Translations under genes and position numbers: made by a program | Shown here: piece by piece, positions 1 through 11,867 of the stretch | Layout: every line of letters starts with the position of its first letter | How positions within the stretch are numbered: position 1 is the stretch's first letter | The notes under the pieces: model-generated | Database searches by the model: none | What the model saw: the letters and a program-made list of their open reading frames with translations, nothing else | What the model was told of the DNA's origin: nothing | NCBI GenBank assembly: GCA_019022495.1 | Contig: JAFEKR010000002.1 | Coordinates: 1,922,001 to 1,986,000 of the forward strand | From: Epichloe hybrida | Lineage: Eukaryota > Ascomycota > Sordariomycetes > Hypocreales > Clavicipitaceae | Direction: 5' to 3' | DNA length: 64,000 nt

Positions 1-852
1 GCTATCTCTTACCTATATAAATTAGAGAATATAGACCTAAGGTATTCTAGGAATTTAGCTAGGTTAAAATTATAAATACTACCTTATTTAAAGAAAGTAA
101 CTACCTAGGACTAGACTTTAGAGGATAGGTTTTAGTAAATAAATATTTACTTATTCTTATTAGTTTTAATAAAGTCTTTATTTACCTATAGCTTATGTTT
201 TATTAGGAACTTTTATATAGTAAATAAGGCCTTATTACTATTATATAAGTTACCTATAGGGATAGGTTTTTGTTTTACCCTAGGTATAGTTAAGACTAGG
301 TTAAAGGTAAGAGGTAAAGTAAGGTTTACTATTAGGGTATTAGGCTAGGCTATAATAGGTAGTTAAGTTAAGGGTCCTATAGTGCTTATAGCTACTTATT
401 ATTAGAGGTATATAAGTTTTACTATTTGCTTATTAAGTATAAGTTAAAGCGTCTTAAATTAGGCTTATTAAGCTACTAGTAGTGCTATAGCGTTAGATAG
501 GGGAGTTATTATCCCCTAGCTAGGTTAGTCTTATAGTTAAAGCGTGTTTACTATATCTATTAATGTATTTATTAGTGTTTTTATTATATCTTTTAGTAGT
601 TATTAAAAAGGACTAAAGGAAGTCTCTTAATTATTATAGACTAGCCCCTAGGCTACTATAATAAGGCATTAATATAGTATTAAGAGACTTAAGGAAAAAG
701 GAGGAAGGGTAAGAGACTATCCCTAGTAATGCCCCTTATACCCCCTTAGCTACTTATATAAGCCTCCTTTCCCTACCTTAACTACTTTTACTACTCCCCT
801 CTCTAACTGCTATACGGACAATGCTTAGGCAAAGCCCAAGCCCTTACATATT

Positions 853-2065
853 ACTAATATTACTTATAGTTATATTACTTATATAGCTCTTAATATTATT
901 AGTGTTAAAGTTTACTTATAAATAAATAACTTATAAATAATAAAATATAAATACTAGTAAGTATAAGTAAATTACTATAGAAAAAGCTAAACTTTTTAGT
1001 TATTTAGTATTTTAAGGTTATTTAAAATATTAATAAAATAAAATACCTTTCTCTTTTATATTTTTTAATATTATAGTAATAATATAATACTAATTATTAT
1101 TATTATAATAACTATAATTTATTATTTAAAAGTAAGTTATAATATTACTTTTAAAAATAGGTTAAACTAATTATAATTAAGGTTATTAAGGTTACTATAG
1201 TAATTATAATATATTATTTTAAAGTAAGTCCTAGTATTATTTCTTAAAAAAGGTTTAACTAATTATAATTAGGGTAATTAGGGTTATTATTATAATTATA
1301 ATAATTATAATATATTATTTTAAAGTAAGCCTTAGTATTCTTTCTGAAAATTAGTTAAACTAATTACAATTAAGGTTATTAGGGTTATTAGGGTTCTTAT
1401 AGTAATTATAATATATAATTTAAAAGTAGGTCCTATGATTAGTTCTATAGATAGGTTAAACTAATTATAATTAGGTTATTAGGGTTATTATAGTAATTAT
1501 TATATATTACTTGAAAGTGGGTCCTAGTTCTTTTTCTAAAAATAGATTTAACTAATAATAATTAAGGTTATTAGAGTTATTAGGGTTATTAAAGTATTTA
1601 TAATATATTATTTTCAAGTGAGTCCTAGTATTATTTTTAAAAATAGGTTAAACTAACTATAATTAAGCTTAGGGTTATTAGAGTTATTATAGTAATTATA
1701 ATATATTACTTAAAAGTGGGTCCTAGTTCTTTTTCTAAAAATAGATTTAACTAATTATAATCAAGGTTATTAGAGTTATTAGGGTTATTAAAGTAATTAT
1801 AATATATTATTATAAAGTGAGTCCTAGTATTATTTTTAAAAATAGGTTAAACTAATTGTAATTTAGGTTATTAGAGCTATTATAGTTATTATAATTTATG
1901 ATTTAAAAGTGAGTCTTAGTATAACTACTAAAAATAGGTTAACCTAGTTATAATTAAGGTTATTAAAGCTATTATAGCTATTCTTATAATTTTTATTTAT
2001 TATTTAAAAGTAGGTCCTAGTATTTTAACTTATAATAAGTTAAACTTATTTTTTTATAGCTTAAT
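853..2065. repeat. Anchor plus long array of ~97-bp AT-rich minisatellite units (locus copy A)
   Basis: An anchor at about 853-1085 is followed by roughly ten degenerate units between about 1128 and 2040. Each unit contains a core like aagtgggtcctagtatt, then an A-rich stretch, then gttaaactaattataatt and one or more attagggttatt blocks. The core recurs near 1221, 1321, 1421, 1513, 1615, 1711, 1816, 1905 and 2007, a spacing of about 90-105 bp. The array ends at gttaaacttatttttttatagc. No coding sequence was seen. Confidence 0.75.
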
Positions 2066-2066
2066 A

Positions 2067-2090
2067 TAGGTATATATATATATATATATT
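2067..2090. repeat. TA dinucleotide run
   Basis: A short alternating TA run lies directly after the minisatellite array. Confidence 0.7.
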
Positions 2091-2260
2091 CTTTACGCTA
2101 GATAGCTAATTAAGTAGCTAGTCCTAGTATTCTAATTACTTAGTTAAGAGAGAAAACCCTAAACTAGGATAAAAAACCCCCTTATATCTATATATAGGCT
2201 AGCACTAACCCTCTTACAGGCTTACACTATATTAGGTATAGCTAAATATAGGTGTTTAGT

Positions 2261-2370
2261 GCTAGCTTATACTAGCTTATACTAGCTTATACTAGCTTAT
2301 ACTAGCTTATACTAGCTTATACTAGCTTATACTAGCTTATAATAGCTTATACTAGCTTAGAATAGCTTAA
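2261..2370. repeat. Decamer tandem repeat (actagcttat), 11 copies
   Basis: Eleven consecutive 10-bp units run from 2261 to 2370. Eight are actagcttat or gctagcttat without change, and the last three are variants (aatagcttat, actagcttag, aatagcttaa). The 10-bp period is close to one helical turn. It sits between the two copies of the minisatellite locus. Confidence 0.9.
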
Positions 2371-2382
2371 AATACTAATATT

Positions 2383-2735
2383 ACTTAGAATATTATTAGT
2401 GTTAAAGTTTAATAAAATATATATAACTAATAAATAAATAAAATATAAATACTAGTAATTATAAGTAAATTACTATAGTAAAAGCTATAGTTTTTAATAA
2501 CTTAGTATTTTAAGGTTTTTAAAAATATTAATATTATAAAAATGTTTTCTTTTTTATATTTTTTAAAATAATAATAAAAGTAAGATAATAGTAATAATAG
2601 TAATAATAGCAATTAAGGTTATTAAAGTTATTAAATCTCTTATAATAAGTATAGTATATTATATAAAAGTTAGTCTTACTATTATTTTTAAAAATAAGTT
2701 AAACTTATTTCTATAGCTTATTTAAGCTATATAGG
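2383..2735. repeat. Second copy of the minisatellite locus with about one unit (copy B)
   Basis: From about 2383 the sequence repeats the anchor found at 853-1085: actaatattactta, then ttattagtgttaaagttt, tataaatactagtaa, ttagtattttaagg and ttttatattttttaa, in the same order. It then has a single minisatellite unit (near 2665-2700) and the same terminal motif gttaaacttatttctatagc. It looks like a direct duplicate of 853-2065 with the array contracted or not expanded. Confidence 0.7.
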
Positions 2736-3339
2736 GTAACTAAAATATACTATTAAGAATCTATTAAAATATTATAAATATTATAAATATTTTCTATTAT
2801 ATTCTTTCTTTATATATTATTATAATAAGATATATAAAGTTACTATATATAACTTCTTAAAGCTTTAGAATTATAAAGCTTAAAGTAATATTTAATTAGT
2901 TTAAATAGTAAATAAATAGTTTAAGATTTTTTTAAGTTCTTATTTTATTAATAATAATATTTAAGTACTAAGTATATAGTCTATTAACTTATAGATATTT
3001 ATTTAGATTTCTAATTTAATTTAATTATATTAGTTTAGGGTTTTTTTTAATTAAATTAATTAAATTAATAAAAGAAATATAAAATAATTCCTAATAATAG
3101 TAAATAAAATAATTAGAAGGTTTTTCTTAAAGTTATATTAGTAAAATAAAGTAATAAGTATAATAGTATTATTAAAAAGTTATAATATTATATATAACAC
3201 TAGTTATAGTAAAATGTTAAAAATAATATAATATTATAAATTATATAACTAATTAGATAAAATAGCTAATAATAAAAGGTTTCTATTAACTAATTCTCTT
3301 TTAATCCTAATAATAACCTTAGCTAATAAAAAGTCCCAC

Positions 3340-3525
3340 TTTTTTTTTTACCTAACAATACATTTGTATTGTTTGTAGTTAGTGTAGTTACTACACTAAC
3401 TACACTACAAAATAATTTGTATTTAATACAATACAATACAATAAATACAAATTTTTTCAAATACAATACAAATACAAAATTTTCCGAAAAAATACAATAA
3501 ATACAATACAAACAATACTCTGGCT
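3340..3525. repeat. Subterminal-type ACAATAC/AAATAC repeats with a 14-bp palindrome
   Basis: This block is built of short words such as aatacaatac and aaatacaaat on one strand and gtattgttt on the other. In the middle is a near-perfect hairpin: gtagttagtgtagt at 3375-3388, one spacer base, and its reverse complement at 3390-3403. Such clustered short words with hairpins resemble subterminal regions of hAT-type transposons, but no clear terminal inverted repeats or 8-bp target duplication were confirmed. It shows less transition decay than its surroundings. Confidence 0.45.
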
Positions 3526-3690
3526 CCCTTAAGAGAAATAATAACTATAGTTTTTATATACTATACCTTAGTAATATTATTCAGTTTAGTTAGATTAAAT
3601 TAGGTAACTAGGATAGTATTAGAAATACTTATATTAGCTATAATATAGGAGAGAAAAGGTAAGGTTATATATTAGAATTTATATACTTCT

Positions 3691-3695
3691 ATTAC
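3691..3695. repeat. Target-site duplication ATTAC, left copy (outer element)
   Basis: ATTAC directly precedes the left 288-bp LTR and recurs exactly after the right LTR at 17666-17670. Confidence 0.88.
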
Positions 3696-3983
3696 TGTTA
3701 GTTACACCAAGGAACGTTGCACTAGTGCGAAGGGGTTGAATTTAATGAAGTTAATGATAATAGCTAATAACTAAGAGAGAAGAGAAAAGGGAGAAGGAGA
3801 GAAATCTAGATAGAAGAGAAGGTAAGCAAAAAGGGGGAAAAGTAAGGCTATAGTGTAATGCCACTGCTAATAGAGTAAGGTAACTTACGATGCGTCTAAT
3901 CACATTATGTGTATCCCTTTAGTGGCTTTACTCTTTAGCTATAGTTAGACTATCTATTATCTAAAGGTCTAAAGGAAGCTACA
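3696..3983 (-). repeat. Left LTR of the outer copia element (288 bp)
   Basis: On the plus strand it begins tgttagttacacc and ends ggaagctaca. It aligns without length change to 17378-17665. Differences are transitions. Its left half is less mutated than the partner and its right half more so. Confidence 0.9.
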
Positions 3984-5574
3984 CTAGCACTCTCTCTTTT
4001 CTTTATGGCTAAAGGAGCCTAAAAACGTAATAAAAATCGGATTAAAGGAAAGTGTATATAAGTAAATCCCTTAATAGGAATTTATAGTTCTTATTAGCTA
4101 TTATAGCTTTAGTTATTCTAATTAACCTAGTTATTATAATCTATACCTATATGCCTATTATATTAATCCTCCCCTTTGCCTAACCTTATAGGTCTCTTAA
4201 CCTATCCTTCTATATAAATTATTAATTTATTTAAATTAATTAAGGTTAAAAGGGCTGAATTTAGCAATGCCTTTGTTATCGCATTAGCTAGATTATTGCT
4301 GCTATTAATCTATCTAACTTCATAGACTTCTCTTCTCTTATATAACTGCCATAGGGCTATAATATTAATTATTAGCTACTTCTCTTTTATTATACCTAGC
4401 TTTATAAGGTATTTATATAATAAGAAAGAGTCTATATAGAGAATTATTAGGATCTAAGGTATCTTTAATTAGTCTGTGATTATTTAAAGGGTTATAGATA
4501 TTATATACGCGATATTAGCACCTTAAACCATGCTATATAGCTTAAATATAAGTGTGCTATAGGTCACACACTTGCTTTTTGTAAAGCTATACGTAATAAT
4601 ATTCCCTTTTAAGATAAAGGTATTATTCTCCTTTATTACTTTATTACTAATTATAATAATATATTTAATCTATAAACTTAGATCTTTATTATTAGTAAGC
4701 GACCTATTTATAAATACAAAGAGCTTTACTTCTTTAAGAGTTAAGGGGATATATCACAATCCCTATTACTAATGCTTAATTTGCCACTTAAGGCGTTTAT
4801 TAAGTTATAAGATATTATTAGCAAAGGGTTCTTAGTGTTATATAGCAATTAATAGGTTATATAATGCCTCTAGTTAACAGACTATTATAATGTAACTTCC
4901 TTAGGCTCTTTGCTCTACATAATCTTACCTTACTATTAGTAATTAAGGGTTAATTTCCTTAATCTTCTAACTTTAGCCCTTTTAGGTTAGGGTTAGGGAG
5001 TTATTAGCATTCTAGGTTAAGATATAGCTATTAAAGATAAGGGGATTTATAGTTATAAGGCATTGTTTTTCTTTAGCTATAAACTTCGCCTTCTAGAGCT
5101 CTTTTTCTTCTTTCTTAAAGAAGTTATTATTACTAAGGCCTAGCGTATTATCCATTTACATCCCTATGATGCTAAAGAGGTTTTTATTATTTAGGGCTAT
5201 AATTAGTAGGCAGGGATTATAATTAAGGTTATTATATTAAGATTATCCCTATAGTGGCAAAAATATATTGCCCACTAGTAGGTTCTAGCCTTTGCGATCC
5301 TATAGAGAGGCTTAATAACCTCTATTATTATGCCTTTTGGAAAGAGGTGTGTAATTTACTTTAGTAACTTTACAATAATTAGCCTATTTAGGGTTATTTA
5401 GGATTAAACATAAGCTTGCGTAATGTCTTGTAGCTAAAGGTAAATTCCCTTTCGCTTTAATAATAGAGCAAGGGCTATAATAATCCGTTAGCTTAATCAC
5501 TATATTGTTAGCGATTAGGTTAAGATAGCCTCTTTTCCTCTATTATTATGCCCTTGCACAACGAGGCACGATTT

Positions 5575-5579
5575 CTTAT
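5575..5579. repeat. Target-site duplication CTTAT, left copy (inner element)
   Basis: CTTAT precedes the inner LTR and recurs at 12664-12668. Both lie within the reverse transcriptase of the outer element. Confidence 0.85.
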
Positions 5580-6375
5580 TATTGAATTGTAGGGAGCTAG
5601 TTGCCAGCTGGCAACAGCTGTACAAGTGTAGCTTCTACGGTCAGGGACTAATAGAGCCATCACGTTGAATATTCAACGCAACGCAACGGAAGGTTTTGGC
5701 AGTTATTAACTAATTAAATTTAATCTAGATGACTTTTACGATATCTTATATACTAATAGAATTGATTTTAGTAACGTTATACAGGCAATGCGGCTGTTAG
5801 ATTAAGAGGCCTAGCTATCTAGCTAGATTAAAAAGATCTTCTTTCTCTTATATACTCACTAACCGTATTGGTGGATTCAGACTGCCAAAGAGGTCTTATA
5901 GGCCACTTTTTATTTTCCGCAAAATTCATTTATATGTAAAATCCAAAAAATCAACTCACCACCATACAAACTAGCAACCTATATGAACTAAATTTTAGTC
6001 TAAAAAATATTCCTATATAAAATAAAAGCCCTATCTTCTAGCTTTAATTTGCTATATGTAAGACTTTTGTATAACCTTTAGTTAAAGAGAAAATCGCTAT
6101 TAAAGATAGCTATAGGGTAACCTGCTTACGTCACCATAGCTTACCTAATTACTAGTGGCGCTGCGGTTATGGCTACGCTTGTAGCCATAACGTAATTGAA
6201 TAATTCACAATTAATAATTGATTTAGATTAGTTATTCACACGGTTAGTTATAGCTATTAATAGCTACCTTTACGACCGTTAATAGCTGCAGTGCAGCTGT
6301 TAGGCTTATAATGTAAGCTAGTAATAGAAAGGTCCTTTAACTAGAAAGGGCTAAAAATAGGTCTTATTTTTAACA
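5580..6375 (-). repeat. Left LTR of the inner copia element (796 bp; 3' LTR in element sense)
   Basis: On the plus strand it runs from tattgaattgtaggg to tcttatttttaaca and has the same length as 11868-12663. The terminal TA in place of TG occurs in both copies and equals a CpA-to-TpA change on the minus strand, the preferred RIP target. Confidence 0.92.
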
Positions 6376-6383
6376 CCCCCTTT
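6376..6383 (-). other. Polypurine tract of the inner copia element
   Basis: Read on the minus strand, AAAGGGGG lies directly against the TGTTAAAA start of the LTR, the expected place for the plus-strand primer. Confidence 0.75.
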
Positions 6384-6589
6384 ACAAAAGAATTACGTAT
6401 AAGCTAATTAAAAGCGTACAAAGTGATATAGGGTAAACAAGAACTTTTTAGATAAAAATAGATAAAAGGGAAAAAACAGGAAAAGATAAAAGACCCCCTT
6501 TTTAAATTCCTAGCTATTGTTAAATGTAGCTCCCTTTTTAGCGTTATTTTTGGTTCCCTATTGAAGGGATTTAGTTGTTAGTTTTTTAG

Positions 6590-9500
6590 TGATTATTAAG
6601 CCCTAAGAGCTTAATAAAAGCCTAATGAAGAGGCCTAGATAACGGTTTCGTTAGGCTATCTGCAGGCATTAACTTCATATCTAGATATTTAATCTTAGCT
6701 AAACCCTCTAAAACCTATTGCCTAATATAGTTAAACTTTAGCAAGGTATGCTTTGTATGGCTATGTAAGGCAGGGTTATAGGCAGTGGTTATAGCGCCTT
6801 AATTATTGCAATATATCTGGATAGGGGGAGAAATAGGGGTTTTTAGCTCCTTAAATAAGCCCTAAAGCCACTATAGCTCCCGGAAGGTCTCGCAGATAGC
6901 GTTAGCTTTAGCTTCTAATGTTAATAGAGCTATTATACTAGCTTTCTTTGATTTCTAGCTAATAGGTCCGCTAGCTAGCTTAAATAGATAAGCGTAGGTT
7001 AATTTAGAGGTCTTTTTATCCCTTACAAAATCACTATCACAATAACCTATTAGGCTTTTACTAGCTATACCTTTAGGGTCTCCCCTATAAATTATAGCGA
7101 GGAATTTAGTCCCTAATAGGTACCTAAGTAGGTTTTTAGCTGCTTTTAGGTGCTCTATATAGGGCCTAGCTAGTGCTGTAAATAGCCACTAAAGTGTAAA
7201 GGCCACGTCTAGCCTTGTAAGCAACATTAGGTACATTATAGTCCCTATAATACACTAATAGAGCTTAATTTCGCTAGCTATTAAAAGCTTAGTGGTTTGC
7301 GTAGCTAAAACGCCTAGCTAAAGAGGTATGCTAATAGGCTTACTATCTAGCATGTTAAATCAATTTAAAGCCTCTAAGATATACTAAGATTAATAAATTT
7401 TCAGGACCCTATTAGGTCTATCTCATATGATTTAAACCTCTAAGAAGAATTTAGCTAGCCCCCTATCTTCTATTAGATAGACTTTATGAAGTTCCTTTTT
7501 AAGTCTTTAGATATAATGTAAATCCAGTCTAATTAGAAGACAATCATTCACATATATGATAATAAAGGTTTTAGTGGAGGAATTATAGAATATAGCTAGG
7601 TCAGAAATTAGAGGGCTAAATCCTAGGGACTTTAGCACTGTAATTAGTGCTTATTACCATTCCCTTAAGCTCTGTTTTAGGCTATATAAAGATTTCTATA
7701 ATAAAATTACTTAATCTTTAGAAGGTTTATAGCTAAAACTTTTAGCTAATTTAGCTAATTTAGGATTTGCTTCAAGGAATTCAATAAATCTATCTAGAAT
7801 AACCATATAAATCTATTGTTATAGCTTACTATTAAGAAAAGCTCCTATAAAATCAACCTATTCGATTTCCTAGTTATTCTAAGCCGCTAGGGCTAGTAAA
7901 ATCCTCTAGCTAGAGGGAATGCTTATGGCTACAAAGGTCTCTAGATAATCTAGACCTTTAATTTACATAAATCCCTTAGTAATAAGTTAGGCCTTGTATT
8001 TTAAAGGATTATTTTCTTTATCCTTTTTAAGCTTATAAATAAGCCTATTCTTTAGTACTTTTCGGCCCTTAGGTACTTAGTCTTTCCCTATAAATTTAAA
8101 AGTACTAGCCTTTAGAAGCTATTTATATTCCTTATACATAGCTTCTATCTATTTATCCCTTTTAGGGCTAGATATAGCTTGCTTCCAGGTCTTAGGTTTA
8201 GGGCTATTAGGGTTATTTTCCTTTAGCTTCTTCTATACCTTAAAGTAGATTTCTTTTATAAAATCTAGAGAAGAAGGGGAACTAATATTAACATCTATAG
8301 GGTTAATATTAGGGTTGAAGTTAGTAATTTTATTAAAATCAAGGTCTGGAGTTAAAATCTGATTTCCTAGTGAAGTTACGGGCGTGGCCTCCTCTAAGGC
8401 CTTTAGAATCGGTTCCTTAGGGGGTTGTACAGGCCCTATAGGGTGTTTTTCTTAACCTATAGGGGGACCTCCTATGTTGTCTATAGGGTAATCCTTTAAA
8501 CCTTAATTTAGATCTTGATTTTCTAAATCATTTTCCCCCTCTAAAGGGTTATCCCCTATAGAAAGCCTAGGTAATCCTTTAGAGATAGGACCTATAGGCT
8601 CTATAATCTTAATAAAGCTAGTCTTTGTAACTAGCCTTTTAGAGGGGATGTACACTAGATAGGTGTTAGAACCTAGTGTAGCTAATAACCTTCTAGGGAT
8701 AGTCCTAGCTACTAACTTCTAGGCTTTAGGTTATTTTTCTAGGGGGATTAGAATCTCATAGTGAGATCCTATGGCTCTAATACTGCTAATATCAGTCGTA
8801 CAGGGCTGATTTAGCTCCCTAGCTAGTAGTTGTTTAGGGCTTTTATCCTTAGTGGTATTAGCAGTTATATTAATTAGGTTAACAACTACAGGTAATACAA
8901 AACACTATAGATATAAAGGTAATTTTGCCCACTAGATAGTAGCCCTTAATCGATCTAGAATAGTACGAATTAAACGCTTTGCTAATCTATTTTGCTTATA
9001 AATATAGGGACTAGAAGTTGTAAATTTAATCCCTTTAGAATTTAACTAAGTTTAATAACTAGAATCGATTTCTTAGCCTCTATTAAAGTGAAGGTGCCTA
9101 GGATATTAACCTAGTTAATTTTTAAGCCCTCTGAAGAAGCCCTTAATAGCCCTATAAACAGTTAGGCCTTCCTTATTAGGTAATAAGAACACCCACTTAT
9201 ATCTAGTTTTTTGATTAACTAGAAATAAGCAAATTAACTGTTTATTATATGGTACAGGGCTAATTTTTAGCGTATCCCCCTCTATTCAATCTAGAGCTCT
9301 AGGGGGGTTAGGGATAGCTAATTTCCTAGGTCTTCTAACTGCCTTAGATTGATCATAAGCTATACATTTAAAGTCTTTATCCTTAATTTTAGAAAAATTA
9401 GGGATTCCTTTAGTTATAAGGCTTGTTTTCTTTAGCAAAGGAAGCCCTAGGTGCCTTAATTATACATGCCATAGGCTAGCTAGTTCTAGTAACTTTTAAT

Positions 9501-11532
9501 ATTAAAGGTCTTTAGGGCCTGAATTAGGGTCTAGATTTAGGTCTAGATTAAGGCCCTCTCCGTTAGTCCCTTACTAGGCCCCTTAAGAACCACAGGCCTC
9601 TTAGGGAGGTATTAGGGACCTTTTTCCTTTACTAAGGCCCTCTAACACCCCTAAATCTATTTCTTTAGATTTATAAGGGACCTAACCTAGGGCTATAGGC
9701 GTTAGAGAAAGGACTAAATCCCCTAAATCATCCCATATGACTTCTTTAATATCATTATCTTCGTTAATTTCAGCGATTTCGTCCAAATTAGAAGCCTAAT
9801 CTGGCTTTTTAGAGGGAATTTAAACCTCTATAGGGTAGCTAATCGGATAGCTATGACCCCTAAAGCTAGCATAGGTAAAAGGTCAGATATAATGAGATTT
9901 TTTACAGGGCCCTTTATGTAACGTTAGTGTAGATTGGTTTTTAATGTAAAAGAAAAAACCATGTTTTTCTATATCTAGGGTAGCAATACAAGACCTATCT
10001 TTAAGATAAAGATGGTTTTTTATAAAGTAACCGCTAGATATATAGTGAATAAGGCCACTAACTATATTAACATTAAGCTAAGGAAAATATAGAGCATCCT
10101 TTAGCACTAAGGTCCTATATTTATTAGGTTTCTTTTAATATAAGACCTCAAAAACAGCACTACCATAACCCTTAGGATAAATAAGGCCACTACCGGTTAT
10201 AATAGGGTTAGATTCCCCTTTCTTATAAGGGGTATAATCCCTAAAGACTTCCCTAGAATTAACTATATGTACGGTTAAACCTGTATTATATAATAGGGCC
10301 TTTTTTATGTCTTTACTGTAATAATTAAAACCATTTAAGGTATTAATTTCTTGTTTTTTATTATCCGAATCACTAGAGCTAGAATTAGAGCTACTATTGC
10401 TAGAGCTCTTATAACTAGTCTTGTAATTGCTAGGTTTCTTATACGGATTAAGTGCTCTGTTAGAAAGGTTGTAATTTCCTAGCATAAAAGAACCCTCTGT
10501 AAGTTCTTTAGTATCCTTTTTATCTAATTTTTAACCCTTTTGCTTCTTTTTCTTCTTATTAGAAGAGCCCTTATTTTCTTCTAACCTTTAGGGGCCTTTT
10601 CCTTGTCTTTAGCACCCTTTTCTAGGTCTTTAGCCCTATAATTCAGGGCTTTGGCTACCGTAGATGACTTATCCCTCTGTTTAGCTAGAAGGTCTGCCAT
10701 TAGAAATTCAAGATTTAGGGCTTCTAGGGGGACCCCTATAGCCCTATTTGTACGCATGCTAAATTATTGCCTCTTAGCCTACTAAGGGAAGGTTAATTTT
10801 AGGGATTAAAGATATTGATTAACCTAATCTATAGGATTAATCAGGACCCCTGAAATTAATAATCTAGCTAGTAGATTATTAAAAACTGCATTAAAGGCTT
10901 CTAAAGTCCCCTTAAATCTATGAAAATTCAGGTTATGAAATTCAGAATATAGGGACCCCCTCTGGATTTTAACGCTATGTGAATATTGCCTAATAAGTAA
11001 ATTATAGGCTTCTTTAGGTGATTTTTGCTAAGTTATAGTGGCTTAGGGGCCTTCTATATAACTATCCCTTAGTAACATTAGGATAATAGCTTAGTTAGCG
11101 TCCCCTAGCGCCCTAGAAATATCCGGATTATCTAGAAAATTAGGCATGCCTAAAGCTCTAAATTAGATAGCTAGGGCTTGTTTCTATTAATTGAAATTTT
11201 CAGCTCCTTTAAGCTTAGCAGTCTTAGGGAAGCTATAAACTCTTATTAAATTCCTTAATGATTAAATTATTAAAGGCAGCTTGTATAGAGCTAGATTTAG
11301 GTGCCTTATCTTAAATAGGCTGCTGAATTTGCTGCTAACTAGCGAGCTTAGTAGCTTCCACACCCTCTATAGGTCTATTATTAATAGCTAAAGTTAAGGA
11401 CTCTAGCTTCTCTATTACTAGATTAATAGCATTTTGTTGTTTAATAACCTGCTCTTTTAGCTAGTTATTTAGAACCTCTTATACACTAAGATTAGGGACT
11501 AGAGGTCCCTAACCTTATTAATTAGTAGCCAT
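6590..11532 (-). pseudogene. Inner copia gag-pol, RIP-inactivated
   Basis: A gag start codon lies at 11532-11530 (MATN then stops). An open stretch at 10485-10135 holds a Ser/Asn-rich linker and the protease, with active site NTGLTVHIVNS where DTGA-type is normal, so the catalytic Asp codon is now Asn. The GAG-pre-integrase motif (WH, then LRHLGLP) is near 9420-9480. Integrase remains follow to about 8900 (EGDTLKISPVPYNKQ). The reverse transcriptase has IIYVNDCLLI at about 7535-7560, where YVDD would be intact. RNase H (GYCDSDFVRDKKTSKLTYAY) is at 7000-7062, and the terminal PADSLTKPLSRPLH signature is near 6600-6680. All changes seen fit G-to-A or C-to-T. Confidence 0.9.
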
Positions 11533-11540
11533 CTTCTAAT

Positions 11541-11815
11541 TTTATAGAAGGGAAGTCTTCTATTAGTACTAAAATTCCTTTTTATAGAAGGGAAAAGCTT
11601 CTATTCACGCTGAATTTCCTTTTTATAGAAGGGAAAAGCTTCTATTCTTGCTGAACTTCCTTTTTATAGAAGGGAAAGCTTCTGTATTGCTTGTGCGCTT
11701 CCTGTTTTATAGAAGGGAAGTCTTCTATAACCATAATGATTCCTTTTTATAGAAGGGAATAGCTTTTATCTCGCGGGTCCTTCCTGTTTTATAGAAGGGA
11801 AGTCTTCTATAACCG
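11541..11815 (-). repeat. Seven-copy ~41-bp hairpin repeat in the inner copia leader
   Basis: The core tatagaaggga recurs at 11542, 11583, 11624, 11665, 11708, 11748 and 11790, a 40-43 bp period. Most units read tatagaaggga followed shortly by agcttctat or gtcttctat, so each can fold as an atagaag/cttctat stem. The spacer between units varies (attcacgctgaa, ttcttgctgaac, ataaccataatg). The array fills the gap between the primer-binding site and the gag start. Confidence 0.85.
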
Positions 11816-11851
11816 TACGTAAAGTGCACTAGAAAGAATTTTATAGTGATA

Positions 11852-11867
11852 GGCTAGGCTTATAACC
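11852..11867 (-). other. Primer-binding site of the inner copia element (initiator tRNA-Met anticodon arm)
   Basis: On the minus strand GGTTATAAGCCTAGCC begins immediately after the LTR. With one G-to-A change reversed it is GGTTATGAGCC, complementary to the anticodon arm of initiator tRNA-Met. Drosophila copia is known to prime from a half-tRNA of this kind. Confidence 0.75.

Noticed and set aside
1370..1600. ttattagggttattaggg strings that look like telomere repeats
   Set aside because: The period is 9 bp inside a ~97-bp unit, not the 6-bp TTAGGG array. They belong to the minisatellite.
4572..4772. Open frame of 66 codons on the plus strand
   Set aside because: It lies antisense over decayed RNase H of the outer copia element. 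Hydrophobic low-complexity translation comes from AT-rich sequence.
11541..11815. CRISPR-like array of regular repeats
   Set aside because: Fungal retrotransposon leader. The spacers are short, related and inside an LTR element, with no cas genes.
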